From contig NZ_JAFBDI010000020.1 in the NCBI RefSeq assembly GCF_016908145.1, forward strand, positions 1 through 42,720: a stretch of 42,720 nt of DNA, written 5' to 3'. The DNA is from Marinitoga litoralis. Its GTDB lineage: Bacteria > Thermotogota > Thermotogae > Petrotogales > Petrotogaceae. The notes under the pieces were generated by a model. It searched no databases. It was not told where the DNA came from and saw nothing but the letters and a program-made list of their open reading frames with translations. This document shows, one piece after another, positions 8,380 to 17,859 of the stretch. Every line of letters begins with the position of its first letter. Positions within the stretch are counted from its first letter, which is position 1. The position numbers were made by a program, and so were the translations under genes.

Positions 8380-11300
8380 TTGAATCTATTAGAATTGCGA
8401 ATCAAAGGATTCAAAAGTTTTGCTAAAAATACAATTTTAAATTTAGACTCAAATATTGTAAGTATAGTCGGACCTAATGGGTCCGGAAAATCTAATATTG
8501 TAGACGCAATTAGATGGTTATTAGGCGAACAATCATCAAAACAAATAAGAATCTCTGAAAAAAATGACGTTATTTTTAGTGGTTCAGATAAATATCCACC
8601 CGCTAAAAAAGCAGAGGTGTATATAAAAATTCGTGATGATGAAGGAAAAATTAGAACTATAGGAAAAATCTTAACTGCCGATGGAAACAATATTTATAAA
8701 ATTGACAACAGAACAGCAAGATTAAAAGATATTTTTGATATTATCGGAGGTGCTGGAGTAGGTAAATCTTTCTATTCCATTATATCTCAAGATCAAGTTA
8801 GAGAATTAGTATCTGCATCTTCTGACCAAATTAGAAATATAATAGAAGATGCTGCTGGAATAAAAACATATTTAGATAAAAAAGAAATTGCTTTAAAAAT
8901 GCTACAACAAACAAAGGAAAATCTAGAAAGATTAAACGATGTATTATATGAAGTTGAAAAAAGAGTTAGATCTCTTTCTAATAGAGCTTCTAGAGCAAAA
9001 AAACATGTTGAATATAATGAAGAATTAAAAAGTATAGGGGTTAAATATTTTGGTTCAAAAAGTCTTTCTATTGATAAAAAAATAAAAGAAATTGAAAATT
9101 CTATAATTGAAAATAAGGAAAAGATTAAATCGTACTTATCCGAAAGTTTTGAAGTGGAAAGGTTGTACAAAGAATTAAAAAAAGAAATTGAAGAAAAAGA
9201 AGAACAACTATCAGTATATGGTGAAAAAATTGAAAATTTCAGACAACGCTTAAAATCATATGAGGAAATGAAATCACGTTTAGAAAATGAAATTAATGAT
9301 TTAAATTCAAAAATAGTTGAAAAAGATTGGGAAAAGAAAAAATTAGAAGAAGACTTACAAAAAAATGAAAAAAGATTTGATGAAGTAAATGATTTACTAA
9401 GTAAATACGAAAATGAAATTAACAAATATATTGAAGAAATAAAAGTTATCGAAAAAGAAAAAAAAGAAATTGAAAATTCTATTTCTGAAGAAATGAATAA
9501 ACTAACCGAATTAAAGGAAGAAATAAAAAAGAAAAATAATTATCTAAAAGACGCTGAAAACAGAAAGAATAAATTAATCAATGAATTGGCTGATAAAGAA
9601 GAAAGATTGAAATTTTTAAATAATGAAAAGGATAATCTTGAAAAAAATATTTCTGAATTAGAAGAACATCTAAAAAAATTAGAATCGGAATTAGATACTA
9701 TAACAAAAAAAGAAGAAAAGTTAAATACCGAAATTTATCAAAAGAAAAACAAAGTAGATACCCTACATAATGAACTAAATAATACCTATAACTATTTACA
9801 AAAATTAAATCATGATAAAGATTTAACAGAAAGAAAAATACAAAATTTATCATTACAAATAACTGAATATGAGGGTTTTTCGTATGCAATTAAAAAATTA
9901 TTTGAAGCATTCTATAATGATGATAATTTAGTTGATGTTGTTTTAAATTTAATTGATGTTCCAGAAGAATTGGAAACTGCTATTACTATGGTTGCTGGTT
10001 ATAGACTTCAAAATGTAGTAGTAAAAAACTCAAAAAATGTTTCTTCATATATTAATTACTTAAAAGCTGAGAGAGCTGGAAGAGTAACTTTTTTACCGCT
10101 TGATTTAATATCAACAAAATTTAGAAGATATACCGAATTAGAAACCGAACCTGGATTCTATGGTTATATAGTGGATCTAATAAATTATAAACAGGAATAT
10201 AAAAAAGCAATAGAATATGTTTTCGGAAATGCAATTGTAGTAGACTCATTAAAAACCGCTTTAAATATCAAGAATAATTATAAAAATATATCTTTAACTA
10301 TTTCTACAACAGATGGAGAAATCATAAATACTTCTGGTGCAATTACTGGAGGTATTTCAAAAGAAAATAATTCAACATTACTTTTAACAAGAAAAAGGGA
10401 ATTACAAACATTAAATGAACATTTAAATGAACTAAATGATGAAATATCAGAATATGAAGAAAAACTTAAAATTGTTGAATATGAATACAAAAAAGAATTA
10501 TTAGAATTAAGAAAATTAGAAGAGAAATTAAATGAAATTAAATATAATAGATTAAATGGTGCTAATTCATATAAAGATTTTAAAAACAATTATGAATCTT
10601 CTAAAAAACGTCTAAATGAGATAATTAGCAGAGTAGATTCATATGAAGAAAGAAAAGATGAAATACATTTTGAGCTAAAGGAATTAGAAAATAATATAGA
10701 AAATGCCAAATCAAAAATAGTATCTTTGGAATATGAAATAAATGAATTAGAAAAGAGCAATAAAAGTACTCATGACGAATTGCGTTTAAAAATTGCAAAA
10801 TTAGATGAATTAAATTTATACAAAAATTCTATTAACGAAAAAATTGATTCATATAGGTTTGAACATACGCAAATAAAGAGTGAAATAAGAACTATTAATA
10901 ATACTATAGAATCTATAAATAATATTTTAATTGAATTAAAATCTGATATAAATAGAAAAAAATTAGATTTAGAAGATTATGAAAAAGAAATAAAAGCTAT
11001 GAATGACGAAATTGAAGATGCTTTCAAAATGATGAGAATGAGCAGAGAAGGTAAATCTGAAAAATTTGATGAATTAGAAAAGTATGAACAAAAGAAAAAT
11101 GAATTAAAGGATAAAATTGATGATTTAAAAAATTTATCCCATGAATTAGATTTAGAAATACAAAATTTAAAACATGAAAAAGATTTTTTAATTGAAAAAG
11201 CTAGAAATATAGGAATATTACTAGACGATTTTCAATATGAAAAATTAAGCGAAGCTGAAATATTAGCCTTAGAAAGAAGAATTGAAGATATTAAAAAAGC

Positions 11301-11925
11301 GTTAAAACAATTAGGTAGTGTTGATTTAGGTGTGTTAGATGAATATGAAATGGTAAAAAAAGAATTGGACGATAGACAAAAACAAAAAGAAGATATATTA
11401 CAATCAATAAAAACCATTCAAGAAGGTATTGACAAAATAGATAACGAAGCTGAAGAAAAATATTTGTACACATTTAATCTTGTAAATGAAAAATTTGCTC
11501 AATTCATAAAAGAACTATTTGTAGGTGGAGACGGAGTTTTAAAAATGGTCGGCGAAGGAAAAGCATTCGAAAAAGGGGTTGAAATATCAGTAAAAAAACC
11601 AGGAAGAAATTTTCAAAAATTACAATTGTTTTCGGGTGGAGAAAAAGCATTGATAACTTCAGCATTTTTATTCGCTTTAATGAATGTTAATCCAAGTCCA
11701 TTTTATTTATTAGATGAAATTGATGCACCACTAGATGATGTTAATGCTGCAAAATTAGCTAAATTAATAAAAAATCATGCTGAAAAAACACAGTTTATGA
11801 TAATTACTCATAACAAATTAATGATGGAAATAGGAGAAATATTCCATGGTATTACTATGAGACACGGTGTTTCGCAAGTTGTTCCAGTTGACTTTAAATT
11901 TTTAGAAAAATTAGAACAAAAATAA
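8380..11925 (+). CDS. smc: Chromosome segregation protein SMC
   Basis: An 1181-residue SMC ATPase that organises and segregates the chromosome, normally with ScpA and ScpB. Residues 31-38 are Walker A (GPNGSGKS) and SQDQV near 138 is the Q-loop. Two long Lys/Glu-rich coiled coils flank a hinge at about 500-660 containing TSGAITGG. The C-terminal head carries the signature LFSGGEKA (about 1084) and Walker B YLLDEIDAPLDD (about 1106-1113). The start is TTG at 8380, with AAGGGGG (8365-8371) eight bases upstream; no ATG fits the conserved N-terminus. It is monocistronic: it diverges from the DUF1292 gene and is followed directly by its own terminator. scpA and scpB are not in the window. Confidence 0.98.
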   Translation: MNLLELRIKGFKSFAKNTILNLDSNIVSIVGPNGSGKSNIVDAIRWLLGEQSSKQIRISEKNDVIFSGSDKYPPAKKAEVYIKIRDDEGKIRTIGKILTADGNNIYKIDNRTARLKDIFDIIGGAGVGKSFYSIISQDQVRELVSASSDQIRNIIEDAAGIKTYLDKKEIALKMLQQTKENLERLNDVLYEVEKRVRSLSNRASRAKKHVEYNEELKSIGVKYFGSKSLSIDKKIKEIENSIIENKEKIKSYLSESFEVERLYKELKKEIEEKEEQLSVYGEKIENFRQRLKSYEEMKSRLENEINDLNSKIVEKDWEKKKLEEDLQKNEKRFDEVNDLLSKYENEINKYIEEIKVIEKEKKEIENSISEEMNKLTELKEEIKKKNNYLKDAENRKNKLINELADKEERLKFLNNEKDNLEKNISELEEHLKKLESELDTITKKEEKLNTEIYQKKNKVDTLHNELNNTYNYLQKLNHDKDLTERKIQNLSLQITEYEGFSYAIKKLFEAFYNDDNLVDVVLNLIDVPEELETAITMVAGYRLQNVVVKNSKNVSSYINYLKAERAGRVTFLPLDLISTKFRRYTELETEPGFYGYIVDLINYKQEYKKAIEYVFGNAIVVDSLKTALNIKNNYKNISLTISTTDGEIINTSGAITGGISKENNSTLLLTRKRELQTLNEHLNELNDEISEYEEKLKIVEYEYKKELLELRKLEEKLNEIKYNRLNGANSYKDFKNNYESSKKRLNEIISRVDSYEERKDEIHFELKELENNIENAKSKIVSLEYEINELEKSNKSTHDELRLKIAKLDELNLYKNSINEKIDSYRFEHTQIKSEIRTINNTIESINNILIELKSDINRKKLDLEDYEKEIKAMNDEIEDAFKMMRMSREGKSEKFDELEKYEQKKNELKDKIDDLKNLSHELDLEIQNLKHEKDFLIEKARNIGILLDDFQYEKLSEAEILALERRIEDIKKALKQLGSVDLGVLDEYEMVKKELDDRQKQKEDILQSIKTIQEGIDKIDNEAEEKYLYTFNLVNEKFAQFIKELFVGGDGVLKMVGEGKAFEKGVEISVKKPGRNFQKLQLFSGGEKALITSAFLFALMNVNPSPFYLLDEIDAPLDDVNAAKLAKLIKNHAEKTQFMIITHNKLMMEIGEIFHGITMRHGVSQVVPVDFKFLEKLEQK

Positions 11926-11935
11926 TAATCTTTTG

Positions 11936-11961
11936 AGAACGCCTTTGGCGTTCTTTTTTTT
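11936..11961 (+). terminator. Intrinsic terminator of smc
   Basis: AGAACGCC (11936-11943) and GGCGTTCT (11947-11954) form an 8-bp stem with a TTT loop, followed by a long T run to 11961. It lies 11 bp after the smc stop. Confidence 0.92.
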
Positions 11962-12055
11962 ACTTTATTAAGTATTAACAAGAAATTACAATTAATTAAA
12001 TGCAATTATAAGTAATTATTGTCTGTAGATTAATTATTACTTTATACTATGTTAC

Positions 12056-12084
12056 TTGTAATATATGATTAATAAGACTATAAT
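12056..12084 (+). promoter_or_regulatory. Sigma-70-type promoter of the molybdenum hydroxylase/AllFGH cluster
   Basis: TTGTAA at 12056-12061 (-35) and TATAAT at 12079-12084 (-10) are separated by exactly 17 bp. Transcription would start near 12091, leaving an A/T-rich leader of about 70 nt before the start codon at 12161. I looked for a purine riboswitch fold in the leader and saw none. Any regulation is more likely through an operator in the A/T-rich region 11962-12055, where no clear palindrome stood out. Confidence 0.7.
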
Positions 12085-12160
12085 ATATGTATATTTAAAT
12101 AATTTTTCATCAAAAAAACTTTAATGTTTTTTTTATTTTATTTTAAAAAGGGGGGACACT

Positions 12161-13027
12161 ATGATTACTTTTTCCTATGATTATGTTAAACCCAAAAACC
12201 TTGAAGAAGCGTTAGACATATTAGATCAAGAAAATGTTTATCCTATTTTAGGAGGAACTGATTTAATTGTAAAAATGAGAGCTGGTGTAATCAAACCCAA
12301 TTTAATAGTAGACTTGAAAAACATTGACGAGCTTTTTCATGTTGACTTTTCAAAGGAACATGGGTTAACCTTTGGTGCTGGGTTAAAGTTGAATGTTTTA
12401 ATTGAAGAATTTGATTATGTAAGAGAGTATTATCCAACATTATACCAAGGCATTCGTGTTGTTGGAGGTTATCAAACCAGGAATAGAGGTACTGTTGTAG
12501 GTAATATTTGTAATGCTTCACCTGCATCCGATACAGCTCCAGCATTATTGACTTATAATGCTGAATTAAACCTTGTTTCTAAAAGCGGAGAACGAACTGT
12601 AAAAATTACTGAATTTTTTAAGGGGCCTGGAAAAACAGTATTAGAAAAAGGAGAAATTGTAAAATCTATTCATATTCCTTTTGAAGGAGAAAGTATAGGA
12701 AGATATTATAAAATTTCAAGAATTAAAGCTGTTGATTTGGCAACAATAGGTATGGCTTTAACAATCATTGATCCTGAAGGAGCTAGAGACATTAGAGTTG
12801 CACTTGCATCAGTAGCTCCTACTCCTATAAGACTTTTTGAAGCGGAAGAATTTATTAAAGGTAAAGAATTAACCATGGAAAATGTAGAACAATTTGCTCA
12901 AATTATCCAAGATAGCGTTAATCCTATAACAGATGCTAGAGGAACAGCAGAATATAGAAAGAGAATGGCTAAAATATTACCTATTAAATTATTAAGAGAA
13001 ATGAATATGATAAAGGAGGGATTATAA
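12161..13027 (+). CDS. Molybdenum hydroxylase (xanthine dehydrogenase family), FAD-binding subunit
   Basis: A 288-residue medium subunit of a three-subunit xanthine-dehydrogenase-type enzyme. It carries electrons from the 2Fe-2S subunit to NAD or another acceptor. PILGGTDLIVKMR (about 28-40) and GNICNASPASDTAPALL (about 115-131) are the two FAD-binding signatures of this family. The C-terminal third has the CO-dehydrogenase-flavoprotein-like fold with VALASVAPTPIR. It is the first gene of the cluster, with a strong GGGGGG purine tract before the ATG at 12161. It overlaps the next gene by one base (TAATG), implying translational coupling. Whether the substrate is xanthine, uracil or another N-heterocycle cannot be read from this subunit. 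Confidence 0.93.
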   Translation: MITFSYDYVKPKNLEEALDILDQENVYPILGGTDLIVKMRAGVIKPNLIVDLKNIDELFHVDFSKEHGLTFGAGLKLNVLIEEFDYVREYYPTLYQGIRVVGGYQTRNRGTVVGNICNASPASDTAPALLTYNAELNLVSKSGERTVKITEFFKGPGKTVLEKGEIVKSIHIPFEGESIGRYYKISRIKAVDLATIGMALTIIDPEGARDIRVALASVAPTPIRLFEAEEFIKGKELTMENVEQFAQIIQDSVNPITDARGTAEYRKRMAKILPIKLLREMNMIKEGL

Positions 13028-13497
13028 TGAAAATTACTTTTACCGTAAATAATGAAAATGTAGAAGTGGATGTAAAACCAAATGAAACCCTCCTCGATGT
13101 ATTAAGAGAAAAATTATATTTAACAGGTGCTAAAGAAGGTTGCGGTAATGGGGAATGTGGTGCTTGTACTGTAATATATAATGGGCGACCTGTTAATTCA
13201 TGTTTAATATTAGCACCCGAAGCCGATGGATCTGTCATTGAAACTGTTGAAGGTTTAACAAAAGATAATAAATTACATCCCGTTCAAGAAGCTTTTGTTG
13301 AAGCAAATGCATTTCAATGTGGATATTGTACTCCTGGTTTTATTATGTCAACTAAAGCTATGTTAGAAAAAATACCAAATCCTACAAAAGATGTAATCGT
13401 TGAAAGACTAGCTGGAAATTTATGTAGGTGTACAGGTTATACTGTAATTTTAGATGCAGTAAAATTAGCTGCCCAGAAAATGGGAGGTGCAGAATAA
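13027..13497 (+). CDS. Molybdenum hydroxylase (xanthine dehydrogenase family), 2Fe-2S subunit
   Basis: A 156-residue small subunit with two [2Fe-2S] clusters. The plant-type cluster ligands are in GCGNGECGACTVIYNGRPVNSC (about 38-59). The second, helical-domain cluster is in CGYCTPGF and CRCTGY (about 98-140). The length and spacing are those of complete XdhC/CoxS-type subunits. The start ATG at 13027 overlaps the stop of the FAD subunit, and its own stop overlaps the ATG of the Mo subunit, both as TAATG. The three subunits are therefore probably made in equal amounts. Confidence 0.95.
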   Translation: MKITFTVNNENVEVDVKPNETLLDVLREKLYLTGAKEGCGNGECGACTVIYNGRPVNSCLILAPEADGSVIETVEGLTKDNKLHPVQEAFVEANAFQCGYCTPGFIMSTKAMLEKIPNPTKDVIVERLAGNLCRCTGYTVILDAVKLAAQKMGGAE

Positions 13498-15839
13498 TGA
13501 AATATAAATATCAATCACCAATTAAATTTGAATATGTAGGAAAACCCATGAATAGAGTAGACGCAATTGAAAAAGTAACTGGCCAAGCAAAATATGTAAC
13601 AGACATGTTCTTCCCAAATATGTTACACGCTGCTATAAAAAAGAGTCCTATACCTCATGGAATAATTAAAAAAATTGATACTTCAAAGGCTGAAAAATTA
13701 CCAGGTGTTAGAGCTATTGTTACTGGTAAAGATGTTCCATATAGACAAGGTATATATTTAGTAGATAGACCAATTATAACTCCTGATAGAGTTAGATATG
13801 TTGGAGAACCAGTTGCTGCTGTTGCTGCAGATTCATTGGATATCGCACGACAAGCTGTTGAATTAATAGAAGTTGAATATGAAGAACTTCCTGTAATTCA
13901 AGATCCTAGAGAAGCAATGAAAGGTGATGTTTTAATACATCCTGATTTAGCTAATTACGATAAATTACCTTTATATAATATTGAACCAGAAAAAAACGTT
14001 TTCCATCATCATAAAACCAGAAAAGGTGATGTTGAAAAAGGTTTTGCAGAGGCTGATATTATAGTAGAAAAAGAATATTCATTACCTCAAATGTACCACG
14101 CTCCACTAGAACCTCATGGTGCTATAGCTTTTTGGGACTATAATGAAAAATTAACAGTATACTCTTCTGCTCAATCTCCTTTCACTTTAAGAAATTTAAT
14201 AGCTCATGCTTTTAAACTACCAAGACATAAAGTTAGAGTTATTGCTCCTTATGTTGGTGGAGGGTTTGGCGCTAAAGCTGGAATTAATATGGAAGGTATT
14301 GTAATTGCTTTATCTGAAAAATTAAAAGGAAGATATATTAAATTAATATATACAAGGGAAGAAGATATTAGAGCTGTTGTTAGACAAGGTATGTATGCAA
14401 AAATTAAAACCGGCGTAAAAAAAGATGGAACTATAACTGCTATGGAAGCTACCCTAATTTTTGATGGTGGTGCTTATGCTGAATATGGAACAAATGTAGT
14501 TAGAGCCGCTGGTTATACATTACCAGGTTCAATATATGTTCCTAATTTAAAAACTGATTCATATGGTGTATATACAAACCATTTCTTAGGGGGAGCATTT
14601 AGAGGATTTGGTCATGGAGAACTTCATTGGGCAACAGAAAGAAATCTTGATGAAGTCGCTCAAGTATTAGGAATGGATCCAGTTGAACTACGTCTAAAAA
14701 ACTTACTTAAACCAGGTTTAACGAATTCAATGGGACAAACAATTCATCATGATACTGGAGATCCCGAAGCTTGTTTGAAAAAAGCTGCTGAATTAATAGA
14801 ATATGGCAAAAAAACAGAACCTAGTGGTCCTAGAAAAGTAAGAGGTAAAGGATTAGCTACTTTAGTAAAAGCTCCAGCTATGCCAACAAATGCGGGGTCT
14901 GCTGTAATTATAAAATTCCATGAAGATGCAACTGTTACCTTACAAGCAAGTATACAAGAAATTGGTCAAGGATTTAATACAGCTGTTGTTCAAATGGCTG
15001 CTGATGCTCTTCATATTTCACCAGATAAAATACATTTTGTAACTCCTAATGATACAGATGTAAATCCATATGAGTGGCAAACTGTTGCATCAAGAGCATT
15101 ATGGACAGTAGGTAATGCATTATATAGAGCTGCTGAGGATGCTTTAAATCAAATAAAAAATATTGCTTCTCAAGTTCTAGGTGTTGCTCCACATAACTTA
15201 GAAGTTGAAGATGACAGAGTGTTCGTTAAATATAGACCAGAAAAATTTATATTACTAAAAGATGTTGTAATGGGTTATACATATCCTGATGGACATGCTA
15301 TAGGTGGACCAGTTATTGGTAGAGGTAGTTTTGTTCCTGAAATGCTTACAAATCTTGATTTGGAAACTGGCCAAGGAAATGCCGCAGCTGAGTGGACTTT
15401 TGGTGCACAAGGTGCAGAAGTTGAAATAGACCTTGATACTGGTGAATTAAAAATAATTCAATTAGTCGGTGTTTTTGATGCTGGAACTATTATTAATCCT
15501 ATTACAGCAGGAGGACAAGTTGTGGGTGGAATGATTCAAGGTATGGGACCTGCAATTTTTGAAGGCATTAAATATAACGAAAAAGGATATCCTTTAACTG
15601 TATCATTTACTGATTATAAAATACCTACTATAGCTGATATACCAGATGATATTAAATATGATTTTGTTCAAACTTTTGAAGAATCATCACCATTTGGTGC
15701 TAAAGGTGTAGGAGAACATCCTATGATCTCAGTACCTCCAGCTATTGCATCTGCTATTTATGATGCCATAGGTGTAAATCTTAGAGAGTTACCTTTAACT
15801 GCAGATAAAATATTAAATGCTTTAGATAAAAAAAATTAA
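13497..15839 (+). CDS. Molybdenum hydroxylase (xanthine dehydrogenase family), molybdopterin-binding subunit
   Basis: A 780-residue catalytic subunit that inserts an oxygen from water into an N-heterocycle using a Mo-pterin cofactor. Visible motifs are YVGGGFGAKAG, the substrate-stabilising Arg in GAFRGFGHGE, LEPHG, the Gln of GQGFNT and the catalytic Glu of GAKGVGEHP. An upstream in-frame ATG at 13428 exists, but ATG at 13497 is chosen: it has GGGAGGTG at the right distance, forms TAATG with the previous stop, and starts the conserved KFEYVGKPMNRVDAIEKVTG region. The family is certain; substrate specificity is not. The adjacent UraA-type permease and AllFGH genes suggest a pyrimidine or purine ring. 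No cofactor-sulfurase/XdhC-type maturation gene is adjacent. Confidence 0.94.
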   Translation: MKYKYQSPIKFEYVGKPMNRVDAIEKVTGQAKYVTDMFFPNMLHAAIKKSPIPHGIIKKIDTSKAEKLPGVRAIVTGKDVPYRQGIYLVDRPIITPDRVRYVGEPVAAVAADSLDIARQAVELIEVEYEELPVIQDPREAMKGDVLIHPDLANYDKLPLYNIEPEKNVFHHHKTRKGDVEKGFAEADIIVEKEYSLPQMYHAPLEPHGAIAFWDYNEKLTVYSSAQSPFTLRNLIAHAFKLPRHKVRVIAPYVGGGFGAKAGINMEGIVIALSEKLKGRYIKLIYTREEDIRAVVRQGMYAKIKTGVKKDGTITAMEATLIFDGGAYAEYGTNVVRAAGYTLPGSIYVPNLKTDSYGVYTNHFLGGAFRGFGHGELHWATERNLDEVAQVLGMDPVELRLKNLLKPGLTNSMGQTIHHDTGDPEACLKKAAELIEYGKKTEPSGPRKVRGKGLATLVKAPAMPTNAGSAVIIKFHEDATVTLQASIQEIGQGFNTAVVQMAADALHISPDKIHFVTPNDTDVNPYEWQTVASRALWTVGNALYRAAEDALNQIKNIASQVLGVAPHNLEVEDDRVFVKYRPEKFILLKDVVMGYTYPDGHAIGGPVIGRGSFVPEMLTNLDLETGQGNAAAEWTFGAQGAEVEIDLDTGELKIIQLVGVFDAGTIINPITAGGQVVGGMIQGMGPAIFEGIKYNEKGYPLTVSFTDYKIPTIADIPDDIKYDFVQTFEESSPFGAKGVGEHPMISVPPAIASAIYDAIGVNLRELPLTADKILNALDKKN

Positions 15840-15875
15840 TTGTCTATCCAAATCTTATTTTAGGAGGGGAGAAAC

Positions 15876-17177
15876 ATGAGTGAAAGCGAATATTTGAATG
15901 TCGTGCCTCAAGAAGACAGAAGTGAAGGTATGAGTACAGGGGGATTAATATTATTAGGATTACAACACACCTTCACAATGTTTGGAGCAACAGTATTGGT
16001 ACCTTATTTAACAGGTATTCCAGTAAATGTAGCATTATTTACAGCCGGACTCGGAACATTATTATTCCACTGGATTACCAATTGGAAAGTACCAGTATTT
16101 TTAGGTTCTAGTTTTGCATATATTGCACCAATTATAGCAGTTACAATGCATTACATGAATGAAGCTGGTTTAAATTATGGAAGTATAAATGATGCGGTAG
16201 CAGCAGGTGTAGATTTAAGACCATATTTGGCATATGCAACAGGCGGAATATTCTTAGCTGGATTGGTTAAATTTGGTTTTGGTATATTGATAAAGTTTAT
16301 AGGTATTAGGAGATTCGAAAAATTATTCCCACCAGTAATATCAGGAACAATGATTATATTAATTGGTTTGATATTAAGTCCAGTAGCAATAAATATGGCA
16401 AGTGGAAATTGGTGGATAGCATTAGTATCATTATTTACAGCAGTAATAGTAAGATTATACACAAGAGGATTTAGTAGATTGATACCTGTTATTTGGGGGA
16501 TAATAGTAGGATATATAGTAGCAGCAATAACAGGAAATGTAAGTTTTGCAGAAGTAGGAACAGCAAGCTGGGTAGGAATGCCAGAATTATACTTACCAAA
16601 ATTCTCATGGTATGCAGCTGCAGCAATAATACCAGTTGCAATAGCACCATCAGTTGAACATTTTGGAGATGTATTTGCAATATCAGCAGTAGTTGGAAAA
16701 AAATTCTATGAAGATCCAGGAATGCACAGGACATTAATGGGAGATGGGCTTGCAACATCATTAGGAGGATTTTTAGGAGGACCTGCAAATACAACATATA
16801 GTGAAAACACAGGAGTATTAGCATTTACAAAAGCATTTAACCCATGGATAATGAGAATAGCAGCATTCTTTGCAATATTATTAGCATTAATACCTAAAGT
16901 AGGAGCAATAGTAAGATCAATACCAGTACCAGTAATGGGCGGAATAGAAATATTATTATTTGGAATGATAGCAAGTATAGGTGCAAAAACATTGATAAAC
17001 AACCAAGTAAAGGTAGAAGGAAAGAACTTAGTAACAATGTCATTGATGTTAGTAACAGGATTAGGTGGAGCAGTTTTCCAAGCTGGTAACTTTGCTTTAC
17101 AAGGTTTAGGTCTTGCTGCTGTTGTTGGTATTATCGTTAATGGTGTATTGACTTTAACAGGAGCTTCTGACGAATAA
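15876..17177 (+). CDS. NCS2-family nucleobase permease, UraA-like
   Basis: A 433-residue inner-membrane carrier, probably a proton symporter for a nucleobase, with hydrophobic segments throughout. GLQHTFTMFGATVLVP (about 28-43), SVEHFGD (about 260), DPGMHRTLMGDGLATSLGGF and GPANTTYSENTGV (about 308) match the UraA (uracil) branch more closely than the XanQ/PbuX purine branch. They include the two membrane-embedded Glu positions used for substrate binding. The start ATG at 15876 has AGGAGGGG upstream. The middle of the gene uses A-ending codons (GCA, ATA, GTA, GGA) almost exclusively, unlike its neighbours, and switches to GCT/GGT near 17070. It lies directly after the Mo hydroxylase, so it probably imports that enzyme's substrate. 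Confidence 0.92.
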   Translation: MSESEYLNVVPQEDRSEGMSTGGLILLGLQHTFTMFGATVLVPYLTGIPVNVALFTAGLGTLLFHWITNWKVPVFLGSSFAYIAPIIAVTMHYMNEAGLNYGSINDAVAAGVDLRPYLAYATGGIFLAGLVKFGFGILIKFIGIRRFEKLFPPVISGTMIILIGLILSPVAINMASGNWWIALVSLFTAVIVRLYTRGFSRLIPVIWGIIVGYIVAAITGNVSFAEVGTASWVGMPELYLPKFSWYAAAAIIPVAIAPSVEHFGDVFAISAVVGKKFYEDPGMHRTLMGDGLATSLGGFLGGPANTTYSENTGVLAFTKAFNPWIMRIAAFFAILLALIPKVGAIVRSIPVPVMGGIEILLFGMIASIGAKTLINNQVKVEGKNLVTMSLMLVTGLGGAVFQAGNFALQGLGLAAVVGIIVNGVLTLTGASDE

Positions 17178-17185
17178 GGTGAATA

Positions 17186-17857
17186 ATGATTGAAGTTTCA
17201 AAATTATTGTTTAATAAGGAAAATTTAATAGCTAAAGAATTTTTTAAAACAAAACATTCAAAGTATTTTGAATTTGATGATGGTGACATTTTTACTTTAA
17301 CCACTTATGAAAATAGGGTTGGGGCATTAGGAATGACCGCTCCCTCCCATTTTCTTAGATTTTCATCAATTAAATTAGAAAATAATAATTTGATTTTTGA
17401 TAATAATTATTTTTTAAGTAATTATACAATTTATGATCCAAGCATTTCGCATATATCATATTTTGATCCTTTAGATAAATATGTTAATTTGTTAAAAGAG
17501 AAAATTGATATTAGGATTTTTAATAAAATAATTTCTGCATTAAATGAACAAAAATATGATAATCTAATAGGTTTTGGACCTGGATTAACTCCATTATTTG
17601 ATGATATATTATCTGGAATATTGTTAATAAATTTCATAAAAAAATTATTTGATGCTTCATATATTCTTGAAAAAGCAAAATATAAAACAAACAAATTATC
17701 TTATTTCCAATTATATTATTCATCAAAAGGATATGCTCCAAAACCGGTTAAAGAATATTTAGAAAACGGGAATAGGGCTGCTTTGTTAAACATGGGGGAT
17801 ACATCAGGATTAGGCTGGATTATTGGTATTTCATTTTTCTTTGATTTGGAGGGATAA
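17186..17857 (+). CDS. DUF2877 protein, AllH-like subunit of a carbamoyltransferase
   Basis: A 223-residue cytoplasmic protein. GFGPGLTPLFDDILSG (about 128-143) and the C-terminal NMGDTSGLGWIIGI are the hallmarks of DUF2877. In E. coli the homologue (YlbF, now AllH) works with FdrA (AllF) and YlbE (AllG) in oxamate carbamoyltransferase, the phosphorolysis of oxalurate to oxamate and carbamoyl phosphate. The next two genes here encode exactly those partners. The ATG at 17186 has AAGGTG upstream and lies 8 bp after the permease stop. It carries the Shine-Dalgarno of fdrA in its final codons. The exact substrate in this organism is unknown. Confidence 0.85.
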   Translation: MIEVSKLLFNKENLIAKEFFKTKHSKYFEFDDGDIFTLTTYENRVGALGMTAPSHFLRFSSIKLENNNLIFDNNYFLSNYTIYDPSISHISYFDPLDKYVNLLKEKIDIRIFNKIISALNEQKYDNLIGFGPGLTPLFDDILSGILLINFIKKLFDASYILEKAKYKTNKLSYFQLYYSSKGYAPKPVKEYLENGNRAALLNMGDTSGLGWIIGISFFFDLEG

Positions 17858-17859
17858 AT

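Noticed and set aside
12085-12160. Purine or other riboswitch in the leader of the Mo hydroxylase cluster
   Set aside because: Only an A/T hairpin (12112-12132, AAAAAAAC with GTTTTTTT) is seen; no conserved riboswitch core sequence is present, and the stem has a single G-C pair.
13428-13496. Upstream start of the Mo-binding subunit
   Set aside because: The added residues are an out-of-frame reading of the 2Fe-2S subunit end, whereas ATG at 13497 has its own ribosome-binding site and TAATG overlap.
16175-17002. Three long minus-strand open frames inside the permease gene (95-111 codons each)
   Set aside because: They arise from the A-ending codon bias of the permease, have low-complexity composition (Leu/Ile or Asn/Ile/Pro), and lack ribosome-binding sites.
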